Shown here: piece after piece, positions 33,203 through 44,112 of the stretch
Layout of the letters: each line of letters opens with the position of its first letter
Position numbering within the stretch: position 1 is the first letter of the stretch
Source: Isoetes taiwanensis
Lineage: Eukaryota; Streptophyta; Lycopodiopsida; Isoetales; Isoetaceae
NCBI GenBank assembly: GCA_021234155.1
Contig: JAJEKV010000063.1
Span: forward strand, 8,144,095 to 8,208,094
Length of the DNA: 64,000 bases
Direction: 5' to 3'
The notes under the pieces: model-generated
The model's database searches: none
What the model was told of the DNA's origin: nothing
What the model saw: only the letters and a program-made list of their open reading frames with translations
Program-made: the position numbers and the translations under genes

Positions 33203-34190
33203 CTTAAATGGTAAAAAAGAAATTGATGTTGCTCATATGTATAAGGCAACTTGGAGGGCCATAACACAAAAAAATCGGAAATATATAGATATCTTAAACG
33301 GTCTATCATTGTTGCACGTCTCGCATCCTACATTTTGCAAGTCTCTACCCTCAGAGAATCCCTTACAGGACAAGGGATCTGAGAGCCTACTACCAGGGTT
33401 TTTCCTCCCATGTGGGGGTTTTTTCATCCCAGTAGTAGGGACACATTGTATAGTAGCATTTGTCTTTTTGGTGTGGTTTTATCTGCTTTGTGTACTGCAT
33501 GTACCGTCTCATAGGTCAGTTTGGCCTCCGCGGACGTTAAAATATACTTCCTTCCTTCCTTCCTTCCATTACTTACAATTTTATTTTGAAATGTTAGTTG
33601 TCAAATAAAGTACATCTTTGTCTTCCAATGGATGAAGTCAAATGGCATCTAGTCATGTAGAAGAAATTGTCAATTTAATTTTCAGTTCTCCTAAACAAGT
33701 GGACGTCGTAGAAAACAAAATATCTATATAACAAATTCTAAAATAAATAATATCTAATGTTGTTGTTGTATATCCATGCTGAATTTTGATAAGCTCAACA
33801 CCAACGTATGCATGATTTTGAACTCAATGGTAAAAAATAAACTCATATGTATAAGGCAACTTGGAGGGCCATAACATAAAAAAAATCGGAAATATATAGA
33901 TATCTTAAATGGTCTATCACTGTTGTTCATTACTCACAATTTTATTTTGAAATGTTAGCTGTCAAATAAAGTACGTTTTTGTCTTCCAATGGATGAAGTC
34001 AAATGGCATCTAGTCATTTAGAAGAAATTGTGAATTCAATTTTCAGTTCTCTTAAACAAGTGGACGTCGTAGAAAACAAAATATCTATATAATAAATTTT
34101 AAAATAAATAATATCTAATGTTGTTGTTGTATATCCTTGCTGAATTTTGATAAGCTCAACACCAACATATGCATATAATTTTGAGCTCAT
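33203..34190. repeat. Tandem duplication, about 368-bp unit, first copy split by a SINE
   Basis: Unit 1 (33203-33822) and unit 2 (33823-34190) share CTCATATGTATAAGGCAACT, GGAGGGCCATAACA, TTTTATTTTGAAATGTTAG, CAATGGATGAAGTCAAATGG, AAACAAGTGGACGTCGTAGA and TGTTGTTGTTGTATATCC. Unit 1 is longer by the 253-bp SINE at 33315-33567; without it the units are nearly equal in length. Confidence 0.92.
33315..33567 (+). mobile_element. Well-bounded SINE copy (253 bp) with TTCC tail
   Basis: The tandem sister unit at 33823-34190 keeps the unfilled site (TCTATCACTGTTGTTCATTA near 33911), so both edges can be read by comparison. The copy contains a stem (CTACTACCAGGGTTTTTCC paired with CATCCCAGTAGTAG), the 3' block CTCATAGGTCAGTTTGGCCT then CCGCGGACGTTAAAATATAC, and five or so TTCC repeats. 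No clear target duplication remains; a few bases of the target (TTC) look lost on the left. It is the best reference for the family. Confidence 0.88.
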
Positions 34191-35464
34191 GTTATATATA
34201 CATAGATATTGTAGTTTTATTTTGAGCTCTAGTGTGTATTATTATTGCTTCTAGTGTGTATTATGCTTTTGAGGCCGTCAGATGACAGCATCTTCGTGGG
34301 AATATGCTGGCGAGGCATATAGAATATGCCGACGGGGCAGATCCTAGCCTCTCCCTCTGGGTCAAGATGGGGTCAAATTGACCCCACTTTACAGGGGTGC
34401 TCCCGGCATAAATACCATTGGCTTAATGAGCACAAACACAGTATTGTAGAACAAAGCAACGCTACACCCCAAATACTGCATGCGATCTGCGCCTCGGGAA
34501 TTGAACCCCAATTACATTCCAATGCCCATGGATCTAAGGTTGTGCCTGTATGCGGAATTCAGAGGCCTGTGATGCAGATGACGAGGACACCTCAATGGAT
34601 TCCAAGAAGGATGACAGGATCTAAGCCCCCCTGGCCTTTATGCCAGAAATCATTTCCTGCGGTAGCAGCAACCAAGCGGGCAACAGAGGCAACAACAAAC
34701 AAAAAACGAGCTCCTGAACTGGCGTGCATGCCGGAATTGAAAGAAACAGAGCTGGACAACCACACAGACCTCTATGCCAGAATTCAAACAACAAACATAT
34801 ATTGACCTCCTGGACAACCCTGGATGCCGGAATCGAGCAACCCAAAAGCAAACAGGAATCGAACTCCTGGACAAATCTGGATTGGGAGCTACTACGGGTT
34901 TTAAGATCGCCTGTGTGCTAGATTTCAAAGTGTAGCAGCGATCAAGTAGATAGCAAACCGGACAGGTGGAGCACCAAACTTAGCAACTAGGATTGTCTGC
35001 AACATCTGGCTCCTATCCACCAACAAACAATGTGAAGAAACAGAAATACGCTTTCTGAATAGCATATGCGATGCCACCATTAGCAAAATACGTTTTGGCA
35101 TACCAATTCCTTGCCAAACCATGCACAATCTTATGTAATAAAATATACGGTTCCTTATCGCGGCCACATTAACACATTGTACTATGCACACCACATAGGG
35201 TTTTGTTTATCCTATACAGAAATGATCATATTGTATATCTTTGTATTGTTCTCATAGGCCATTTTGGTCTCTGTGCACGATGAAAGTTGATTCATGATAA
35301 AAGAGCTACCATGGCTAGGGTTGGGGATGTCATAGTGGGTTCTATAAATTTCAGTCTCAAAAACAATGTAGCTGGTGGAGAAATATATAATATTTTTGGA
35401 TTCTTTTATTGAAGGGGCCAATTCATTAGCTAAAGGGTGGGTTGGAGATGTATTTTTGAATCTT
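34191..35464. other. Non-coding DNA with a degenerate short tandem repeat at 34.62-34.89 kb
   Basis: Blocks of the type ATGCCGGAATTGAAA, ATGCCAGAATTCAAACAAC, ATGCCGGAATCGAGCAAC, each followed by GA-CTCCTGGACAA, recur every 60 bp or so. The long plus-strand ORF over 34326-34805 runs through this repeat and has no recognisable domain, so I do not call a gene. A SINE 3' block fragment (CTCATAGGCCATTTTGGTCT) lies at 35252-35283. Confidence 0.4.
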
Positions 35465-35830
35465 CTGGCACATTGGCATGTTCTATTTATAGGCAAAATG
35501 AAAAAATCCAATTGGATGCAAAGGAAAAAATCATACCTTGGATTTATCACTGGAGATGAAGTGATTTTTTCTCAAAGCATGTTCGCACGTGGAAGGTGAC
35601 ATTTGGCAAAAGTTATGACAAAGGTCCCAAGTACCAAGGGTATCTTTGAAGTATATTGGACCAGTATAGTTAGCCTTCTTCTGACAAAGGAAGATAACTA
35701 ACTTCAATGGGAATAAAGGAAAGGAAAAAGAAAGATAATCTTAAGTAACTTCATCATTTCATTGGCATTGTTTGACTGACTAAATCAATATTCAATAAAC
35801 CCAATAATTTGAGACTGTTAATTTTGTGTG
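35465..35830. repeat. Second copy of the 360-bp dispersed repeat
   Basis: Same ordered words as 32030-32395 (for example GTTATGACAAAGGTCCCAAG and TTGTTTGACTGACTAAATCA). The two copies have different neighbours downstream. Confidence 0.82.
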
Positions 35831-35970
35831 ACCTGGCTTTATACGAGAGGATGTTAAACATAATGAACATAAGGTATTGTTCGATAGCAATGGTTCTACT
35901 TGTACTACCATTGCTAAATTATGCTAGATGCTGGAGAAGGAAAGACAGAAAATTAAGGGAGGTAGTCGAA

Positions 35971-36130
35971 GAATAGAATAGAATAGATTTTTGAACGTCC
36001 AAGAAGATCAATAGGCCATGGAACTCATACAATGGGCTAGTATAACCATTCATACTAGGATTGAAAAAAAAACCCCTACCTCAAAAGGTTTCAAGGGAAA
36101 AACCTTCACAGTATTGATCATACTAGACAG
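35971..36130 (-). mobile_element. SINE-like copy, minus strand, GAATA tail
   Basis: GAATAGAATAGAATAGATTT, TGAACGTCCAAGAAGATCAA, TAGGCCATGGAACTCATACA, ATGGGCTAGTATAACC and a GGTTTCAAGGGAAAAACCTT stem follow the family order on the minus strand. The next 120 bp (GTGACTGTTGATGGCTTAGC and on) also match the flank of the SINEs in segments A and B, so this locus shares an older repeat with them. Confidence 0.8.
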
Positions 36131-36688
36131 TCAGTAATCACAATTACTTTGTACAAATATCATAGTGACTGTTGATGGCTTAGCAATTGAAGATGGGATC
36201 TAATATCTCAAGTATGTTTAATGCCAAGTCATGCACAGGTGGTGCTTAAAAGTTCTATTCTAATAGCATTAGAGTTTTTTTGGAATCAATTAAGGGCCAA
36301 AACTCGATGCCACGTCAAAAAGCTCGCGACCAATGGGGAGCCGAGCTTGTACAGAGTTTTTTTACCGAGCTTTAGTTTCACCATTCCAGGTGTCAGTTGC
36401 ACGTAGGTTCGGTAATATCCGTACCTCTAGCTTTGGGCGTCAGATTACACACAAGTAATTATGACGGTTAGCTCCCGCCCTCAATTCCCACCCAGGTGTG
36501 TTTTTCAACAGAGTTTGTGCGAAGATCGATTGCCTGCACCAAGGGAACTTCGATTTGCTCGAGAATAGCTTCGACCTGTACCAAAGGGAGCTTCGGCCAT
36601 AGAATACCTTCGATCAACGTAAAATCACCGAGCCTTTCCTAGTATTTCGATTTCGCTCTACATTCTGATTTGAATTTTGTGATTCTAA

Positions 36689-36952
36689 ATGGCTGTAAGT
36701 TCTATCACAGTCGAAAATGAATTTGAAAGCTTCGTGGTGTCAACCGGGAGCTTTGTTACACTTCAACCCGGAATGAGAGGTTAATGGCGAGTCAAAAGAT
36801 GCAGGAGAAATGATGTTTCTGCATATTGGAAGGTTTTGGTGGTCGGTTTTCGATCAGCCAAAGACATATTTGTACAAGTGAAGCATGTATACACTCCAAA
36901 AGATATGGCAAAAGAAAAAATAAGCAAGCGACGAACTTTCCCACGGTTATAA
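36689..36952 (+). pseudogene. Unrecognised 87-codon coding remnant with one stop
   Basis: One frame reads MAVSSITVENEFESFVVSTG, SFVTLQPGMRG, a TAA stop at codon 32, then WRVKRCRRNDVSAYWKVLVV, GFRSAKDIFVQVKHVYTP and KDMAKEKISKRRTFPRL. Text on both sides of the stop reads like one protein (basic, mixed alpha/beta). I recognise no family. Two further open frames on the same strand (36976-37230 and 37338-37697, the latter 119 codons, basic) may belong to the same decayed gene or element. Confidence 0.4.
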
Positions 36953-37337
36953 GCAAATTGTGAGTATGTATTTCTATGCAATCCATATCTAAATTAGTTC
37001 AGTTATTTATTCAATTCATTCCTATTCTCTCAGGTTTGTGTATATCTGATGTGGTGAACACAGTCTCTTCACATTCGATAAGTAGTGTATTCCATTGCTT
37101 TCACCAAGATATGGGCTCCTTGTTGTTCGAAGGTAGCACACCAGTGCAGCTCAGAGAAAGGGGTATAGTATATGGTTCTGGAGGTATGAATACTCTCCAC
37201 GAAGCTCCAAACTTATCCGTCATTCAGTAGATTCAGCTCCATCATGAAGTCGAGCACTCTAACCTTCAAGAAATAGACTATCTAAAAAACTATCCACCGA
37301 CTGTTGAAGTGTAAACATCTTCAACGTCTTCTTAACA

Positions 37338-37697
37338 TTGTCGGCGCTCTTGAATAAGGCAATGAACAGATCAATTGCTAGCATTCAAAAGCGAATGTTG
37401 TATGTCACTTTTAAGTATAGGAGATGGCAAAATGTTCGTGAAGGAAGAAAGTACGTCTGGATTCCAGTAGAACAAGACGACAATGATGGCACTCATTCCG
37501 TTGTCATAAACTTAAATATTCATAAGGATAATCAGATATTCAAAAGTCTCAGAGTGGAGAGCGAGTGGTCTCTATTCGATGTCCGGCGGCAATTGGAATT
37601 CTGTACTCGACGGCCAGAAGGTGGGAAAGCACAGAAATGCTATAAATTGGGGTCATGCATGGCACCAAAAATATTATCTGTATATGAATCTATGTAA
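37338..37697 (+). CDS. Hypothetical ORF, 119 codons
   Basis: It opens MSALLNKAMNRSIASIQKRM and contains FKYRRWQNVREGRKYVWIP. It is basic, with no signal peptide or membrane segment. I recognise no domain. It follows the remnant at 36689-36952 on the same strand, with no obvious shared intron. It may be an exon of a decayed gene or a chance frame. Confidence 0.3.
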   Translation: MSALLNKAMNRSIASIQKRMLYVTFKYRRWQNVREGRKYVWIPVEQDDNDGTHSVVINLNIHKDNQIFKSLRVESEWSLFDVRRQLEFCTRRPEGGKAQKCYKLGSCMAPKILSVYESM

Positions 37698-38067
37698 TAT
37701 ATAAATATAAGTGACGATTAATTAGAGATCTATTGTATATTAATTGGAAAGGTTTGCTTTCAGTGTAACAAAAAAGATTAAAGTAGCTACGATGCGAAAA
37801 CGTGGATATTATAAATAAGGAAGTGTTGTTTTCGCACCATAGGCACGGTGCAAAATTATGTATAACATAAAATATGGAAGTGTTGTTTTCGCACCGTAGC
37901 TGCGGTGCAAAATTCATTAGAAGTTTGATGGGATCACTTAAGGGCCCAACCTCGATGCCAGCATAGAAAACCCACTAGGGTTGAGGCCTGAGACTCTAGG
38001 TTTCTAATCAACAGGTTATAGATTCAAATATGTATTTCGTTAACAAACTCAAAAACATGGTTACAGT

Positions 38068-38230
38068 GTGCATTTGCCATATCCATATCCAATGGATACA
38101 TGCATTTCGTACTGTGGCCACTATGCAACACTTTCTTTCTTTCTTTTTAGGGGGTGGCTATGGTGTGAATTTGCCATGTCCACAGCCCCATGGATATATG
38201 CATTTCGCATTGTAACCACTGTGCCCTTTG

Positions 38231-38262
<32 letters not shown>

Positions 38263-38395
38263 GGGTTCTTCCCCCCCCCCCCCCCCTCCTTTTCTTTTTT
38301 AGGGCATAGCTACAATGCAAATTTGCCATGTCCACAGCCCAACGGATACGTGCATTTCGCACTGTAACCACGATGGGTTTTTTTTTTTTTTTTTA
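38068..38395. repeat. Three copies of a 75-bp unit separated by T tracts
   Basis: The unit (GCATAGCTACAATGCAAATT, TGCCATGTCCACAGCCCAAC, GGATACGTGCATTTCGCACT, GTAACCAC) occurs near 38068-38125, 38152-38225 and 38300-38372. A pyrimidine or T tract follows each; one is 30+ T next to a run of about 17 C (38230-38286). On the other strand each would be a short unit ending in poly-A, as for a retroposed short RNA or SINE. Two more copies lie at 43112-43240. Confidence 0.8.
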
Positions 38396-39305
38396 ATTGT
38401 GATACATATGTTTGTCATTTGCCAGAACTTGCATGGTTTTCACAGCATTCAGCAACGGATACGCTACAAGACTATTGAATTGTCTGCATAAACAAAAATA
38501 TGGAAATTCCATGAGATAGTTCCATCGATGCCTCAAAAAAGTTTGTGGAAGATTTTCTTACATATTACCAAAATAGATGGCTTCTTAGAGGTATACTATT
38601 TTTTCACATGGCATTTGAATGTTGCTCAAAAGAATGGAGTATGGTAAAGAACCATTACTGCATAGTTTGTTATTTGGACAGAAATATTCTTAGTACATGT
38701 AAACAATACCTTTAAAAAAAAGGGAAATACTAGGGGAATAATGAAATACAGGGTCACGATTTTCGTAACCCTAAACCTCTATTCCCATCGATCCGAGACA
38801 TCGGATCTCCATTCTAGAATGGGACGAGCATGCATGTTTTGCATGCATGCGGGCGGCGCATGCCCGTTTTGGTTGGGAGTTCGCTATTTTAGGCGCGTTT
38901 CTGCATCAACATCTCATCGGCGCTTCCTCTTCTCTCTCAGCAGTACCTATTTCTCTTTGAATTGTTTTCCAGGCAGGGGAGGGGCTTCTTCCTGCTTGGT
39001 TTGGCCAATTTGGCGTTTCTTTCATGCTGTCCTTTTCCGGCCTTTAGCCTTCGTCCTGTAACCTTCGTCCTCAATCCTAGTTTGTAAGGAAGTCCTTTGG
39101 TATTCGGGCGGTTTGTTGGTTTCATGCGAGTCCCATTCGGGCGGTTTGTTGGTTTCATGCGCGTAATCAGCCCCTCCACTCTGGGAGGTTTGTTTTGTTT
39201 TGTTTTTTTGGTGTTGGTGTTGTGCAGGTACAGGTTAGCGAGCGGCATCTGTTTCGACTTCTCCATTCGTGGGTTTTTGGGAGCGATTTCTCTGCCTTGC
39301 GTTTG
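38396..39305. other. No supported gene; GC-rich block at 38.75-39.2 kb
   Basis: From 38741 the DNA becomes GC-richer, with a short tandem (GTTTGTTGGTTTCATGCG preceded by CGGGCG, at 39108 and 39140). The GAGTCCCATTC words recur at 39129 and 39547. A telo-box-like AACCCTAAACC sits at 38767. The plus-strand frame (38741-39061) has no domain. Confidence 0.35.
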
Positions 39306-39403
39306 TCTAAGCCCCTTGCCGAAGGTTTATCACTAGGGTTTTTCCTCGAAAACCCGAAAGGGCGGGGTTTTTTAATCCCGGTGATAAGCTTTCGGCAGGT
39401 ACA
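39306..39403 (+). mobile_element. Central hairpin of a SINE-like copy
   Basis: TTTATCACTAGGGTTTTTCC, CTCGAAAACCCGAAAGGGCG and GGGTTTTTTAATCCCGGTGA, then TAAGC form the family's central stem. A further outer pairing exists: GCCGAAGG and CTTTCGGC. The tail could not be placed. Confidence 0.6.
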
Positions 39404-41712
39404 CCAACCAAACATCTGTTAGCATTGTATTTTTGGGGTCCAAATGATATAATTGGATTTTCCCTTTATTTTCGTGGGTAGTTCGCATGTGTGCTACCCA
39501 CTATCCACCATTGTAGAAAATCTGCTGAGATGAGTTGGTTTCATGCGAGTCCCATTCTAGAATTGAGCATGGCCTGCATTTCACACAGATTAGGTTTTCG
39601 TGGTTATGTGAATCGCCCAGAAGACCGTGACCTAAGTTAATGCTATGATATAACCCTTATATAATCCTAATATGGCAGTCGAATGTGATGCATGCGGACT
39701 GTATATGCTGCGACTGGATTGAAGAGCTATGATGATTTTGATGAAGACGAAATTGCAAGTGGTAGCTAAATGTTCTGTTCTTGCATTTGATAATCCTGGA
39801 GAATAATACGGAGATGCCAGCTTCTTGTCCTCCAAGTTAACACAGCATTCTGGAACTTTAAGAAATCTGCAGATCAGCATGAGCGGTGCAGGTGAAAATT
39901 CGAAATTTATGAAAGAGCTGGACGATGGAGAATTAAGCACCAAGTTTATTCATCCAAGCATAGATGCCATTAATGGTGCACAAGAACGTGGCAACAAGAA
40001 TCTGGCAACAAGAATCGAGCCAATCAGGTTTGAAAGTTTGAAAGATTTATCACTTGATAATGAGCTGATTTAGAGATTATTGCAATAATTTAAGACAGAT
40101 GCATGAATTTAGTTAAAGTTCTTGAATAAAAAATTCCATAGATTTATCTACCTATACTCTTTCAAATTCTATGATTATTTATGATTAAAATTTGGATCTA
40201 TAGGATCTTATGATAAGTCAAGTAGTCTGGGCTTTCCTGCAACAGTTCCTGTTATTTGATCATTTGTTTAAGCATAATAGTTTCCATGTTTCAAAAAATG
40301 TTTGGCAAGTTGTCTCCAATGACATATGGTCTGACTTTTACCATGGCTGGTGTTAATTTATATCAATAGGCTACGGTCTGTGTATTTGACCTATGTATTA
40401 GCTGCAGCAGCACGTGAACAGATCTAGCTAGAAGTATATATAGAAAGAGGTTTTGTACTGCATGGTGCATGAATGTGCTTTCTGCACTTTAACATTGTTG
40501 CATCAGCAAGTAGGTGTCAATTTTTGTTAAGTAGTTGCTCTACATTGAACTAATCTAGGACTTGTCTCACCTATTGCTAAGTAAAAGGTATAATAGCCAG
40601 TTTTGGCATTTGATGGGCAATTTGCTTTTGTGGCTTTGTGCTACAAATGTTCAGTGTAAGTAATTGCATGGCATTGATCATAACTCGCTTAGGGTCTACA
40701 ATATTGCATGTATTATCTTGAACTAAATGCACTGCCTTGCTTCTTTGGGTACTATTACTTTGGATTAGAAGTATTGTGCTGGTCTTAAATTTGAACATGA
40801 GTTGTATACAACAGGGAAGTTGCCCACAAAAGCTGCATTTCGTTGAGTGCATATTGCTGCAATTCTTTGCCTACATGAGAATGCTTTAGTTGCCTTTAGC
40901 CTCTAGCTTTTGTTACACTGGATATGGGGCTTTGCAGATGAGGTACATTAACTTAAAACAGTGAGCAAGGGACATGATGAATATCGCCGTGTAGAAACTC
41001 TTGTTATGCTGCTGGACAGATCATTTTCTTAACTACATTAAAGCTGTGATATGTGCATGTTGTCTGCAACTAATCTACATTTGTTATCTATGTGTTTTTG
41101 AAAACATATGAGGTGAAGGGCGAAAAGCTCAAGAAATCTAATGCTTAACTGTTAGTGACTTAGGCTCTTACCCTTCTTAGGCTAACTGTCCTTTGCTTTC
41201 ACTGCAGGTAACAAGATTTCTTGCTCCTGTGTATGTTTTTCCAGTATTCAATTTGTCTACATGACATGGAAGCTAAGAATGATTCAAGATCGAATTTCAA
41301 GGTTGCTTCAACAACAAAGATCACTTTGAATGTGTACTTTTATATTTTCAAATTGCTGTAACAATGGATATAGACGTGCTGATTCATGTAACAGTGGGGT
41401 ACATTTGACTATTATCATTATTTGCAATACAAGGATCTTTGAATTAATTGGACTAAAAGCCTTGTAATATACGTTAAATGTTCTAGATATTGGAGAAGAG
41501 TTTGTAGTTTGTTGAAATTATAACCATGTCATGGCCTAAGTTGAAATACAATTGTTTTAAACATAGGGCTGCTAATTGTACCTTGAAAGGATCTTTGCAA
41601 AAGGTCTTGGAAAGGTAAAAAGTCTGTTTGAACAGGTTTAAAGGTTTTTTTTAAAGGTTTCCTAGGATGCCCAATAAGTCATACGTGGCATTGCTGAACC
41701 CAGCGTCACCAG
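39404..41712. other. AT-rich DNA with no recognised gene
   Basis: A protein-like frame at 39825-40073 (containing MSGAGENSKFMKELDDGELS) and LKSYDDFDEDEIA near 39722-39760 could be exon remnants on the plus strand; I recognise no family. The rest looks intronic or intergenic. Confidence 0.3.
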
Positions 41713-43062
41713 CCTAGTGCCGCCTGTCACGTATGACTTTTTGGGAATCCTAGGACCAGAGGGCTTTTTACAGTAACCAGTAAACCAGCCACAGTAATCT
41801 GTAAACCAACTTTTACTAGTCTAGACTAGTCTTTTTACAAACTAGCTAGTTTTTGTCCCAACTTTTACTGGTCTAGACTAGTCTTTTTACAAACTAGCTA
41901 GTTTTTGTCCCACTGCCAACGAGCAGCTAAAGTGGAGGACATGTATAGGCTTTTAAGTTCTACTACGTCGGGGATCATCATCGTATACCCCTAGTTACCA
42001 ACTTCCAAATATAAGTAACATTGGCAAGGTTTGAACCCATGACCAAATGAACACTTATTTTTGGCATTATTAGGCCTATACCAACTCACCACACATCCGT
42101 TGGGCAAAACTTTGGCCATACATGCACACTTTGTAGGCAGGATACAATCCCGCCTTGAGGACGTTTTCGGATCCTAGGGGCAACTCTAGGGGCATCGGCC
42201 CCGAACCAAATACACCCGACCTAGTGCCGCTTTGCCATGTATGACTTTTTGGGCATCCTAGGACCAGAGGGCTTTTTACAGTAACCATTAAACCAGCCAC
42301 AGTAATATATAAACCAACTTTTACTGGTCTAGACTAGTCTTTTTACAAACTAGCTAGTTTTTGTCCCATTTATGACGAAAGCGACCAAAGTGGAGGACAT
42401 GTATAGGCTTTTAAGTTCTACCACGTCGGGGATCATCATCGTATACCCCTAGTTACCAACTTCCAAATATAAGTGGCATTGGCAAGGTTTAAACCCATGA
42501 CCAAATGAACACTTATTTTTGGCATTACTAGGCCTATACCAACTCACCACACATCCGTTGGGAAAAACTTTGGCCATACATGCACACTTTGTAGGCAGGA
42601 TACAATCCCGCCTTGAGGAAGTTTTCGGATCCTAGGGGCAACTCTAGGGGCATCGTTGAATCCAAATCACCCGACCTAGTGCCGCCTGCCACGTATGACT
42701 TTTTGGGCATCCTAGGACCAGAGGGCTTTTTACAGTAACCAGTAAACCAGCCACAGTAATCTGTAAACCAACTTTTACTGGTCTAGACTAGTCTTTTTAC
42801 AAACTAGCTAGTTTTTGTCCCACTAGTCTTTTTACAAACTAGCTAGTTTTTGTCCCACTGCCAACGAGCAGCTAAAGTGGAGGACATGTATAGGCTTTTA
42901 AGTTCTACTACGTCGGGGATCATCATCGTATACCCCTAGTTACCAACTTCCAAATATAAGTGACATTGACAAGGTTTGAACCCATGACCAAATGAACACT
43001 TATTTTTGGCATTACTAGGCCTATACCAACTCACCACACATCCGTTGGACAAAACATATGTT
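41713..43062. repeat. Tandem array of a tRNA-related unit, 2.8 copies
   Basis: Units start at 41713, 42220 and 42675 with CCTAGTGCCGC. Each contains CATCCTAGGACCAGAGGGCT, CTGGTCTAGACTAGTC, AAACTAGCTAGTTTTTGTCC, TGGAGGACATGTATAGGC, TCGGGGATCATCATCGTATA, and a minus-strand Pol III-like pair: A-box-like GGTGAGTTGGTATAGGC and B-box-like GGGTTCAAACCTTGCC. Periods are 507 and 455 bp; the third copy stops after the A-box-like part. Copies 1 and 3 have internal duplications of the TTTTTACAAACTAGCTAG block. Differences between copies are few, so the array is young. A tandemly amplified tRNA-derived SINE is the likely origin (inference). Confidence 0.85.
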
Positions 43063-43065
43063 ACC

Positions 43066-43098
<33 letters not shown>

Positions 43099-43240
43099 GG
43101 GTATTTTTTGGGCGTAGCTACAATGCAAATTTGCCATGTCCACAGCCCAACGGATACGTGCATTTCGCACTGTAACCACGATGGTTTTTTTTTTTTTTTT
43201 TTTTTTTTAATGCATTTCGCACTGTAACCACTGTGCCCAC
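43063..43240. repeat. Two more copies of the 75-bp T-linked unit
   Basis: A run of about 30 T, then the full unit (GCGTAGCTACAATGCAAATT through GTAACCACGATGG), another 25 T, then the last third of a unit (ATGCATTTCGCACTGTAACC, ACTGTGCCC). It abuts the tandem array exactly at its truncated end. Confidence 0.8.
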
Positions 43241-43940
43241 TCTTTTATAGTCAATTTGACAATAATTAACGAGAGACTACTTTTGAACTCACAAAACACT
43301 ACTCAAAATTTAATGAAACAAAAAGAGTTGTCATTGCCTAAAGATTAATGTTCATTGCTCTGAATTATTGAAAGCATCCGCCTCCTAAAGAAAAAACAAG
43401 CTAACTGGTTCTTCCCATAGAATGTGCAGGAGCACAAGAGCATACAGGTCCAAGATGAATAAGATCACTTCATTGGAAGAAGTGCCTTAATGCTTGCTTC
43501 CTTAGCAAACTCTGGAATGCGGGTGCCATGGAACATGTCACACTACCAGTAGCAGATCAATCTCATGCTCACACGAGGTCCACAATGCTACCTTCGTGCA
43601 CATTCGGACATGATGAAGCGCTGACTGATAGCTTCCATTCGCATAGATGTATATCACCTCCACATTGGGACATGCAGATGGATTCAGAGGCATAAGAAGA
43701 CAGGCTCTGCCAGTGTTTCCAACAAAGAGTCATGGAGGATGAATGCTACACCCTTCTTCAACGTTTGACCATATCCGGGCACGCAATGTTGAGCTGGTCC
43801 CACTTAATCAGCCGCTACATATGTTGTTAGATACGGCTGTAGTGAGATTATTGGGATTATATCTTCAAGAGATTATGGATATGCGCACTCAGATATGTCC
43901 TCTGATGTGGCATTGAAGTGTCCTCATATATCGTTGTACA
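43241..43940. other. No gene seen
   Basis: Non-coding on inspection of both strands. There are no clear repeats apart from similarity in composition to its surroundings. Confidence 0.4.
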
Positions 43941-43943
43941 GTT

Positions 43944-44112
43944 CGTCAGCATCCTTATTACTCCAAGGTTTTTCCCTTAAAAACACTCCTGGAGGGGGAT
44001 TAATTCTAACAGTTATTGTTCTCTTTTATTGGGTCCCACGGGGTCCCATAGGTCAATTAGTCTCCATGGATGATAAAAGTACATTCATTCATTCTTTCAT
44101 TCATTCTTCTCT
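43944..44112 (+). mobile_element. SINE-like copy with ATTC tail
   Basis: CATCCTTATTACTCCAAGG, TTTTTCCCTTAAAAACACTC, GGGGTCCCATAGGTCAATTA, GTCTCCATGGATGATAAAAG, then TACATTCATTCATTC and more ATTC. The central stem and 3' block match the family. The tail unit differs from the TTCC copies. Confidence 0.82.

Noticed and set aside
34326-34805. 159-codon plus-strand ORF as a gene
   Set aside because: It runs through a degenerate tandem repeat, and the protein has no domain.
38231-38288. Functional significance of the T30/C17 run
   Set aside because: Low complexity; length is probably unreliable in assembly, so it is only noted as part of the T-linked repeat.
39825-40073. 82-codon ORF as an expressed gene
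   Set aside because: Protein-like, but with no recognised family, neighbours or splice partners that I could fix.
42030-42105. tRNA gene on the minus strand within the tandem array
   Set aside because: A- and B-box-like sequences exist, but no cloverleaf with a proper acceptor stem and anticodon loop could be drawn; the unit is better called tRNA-related.
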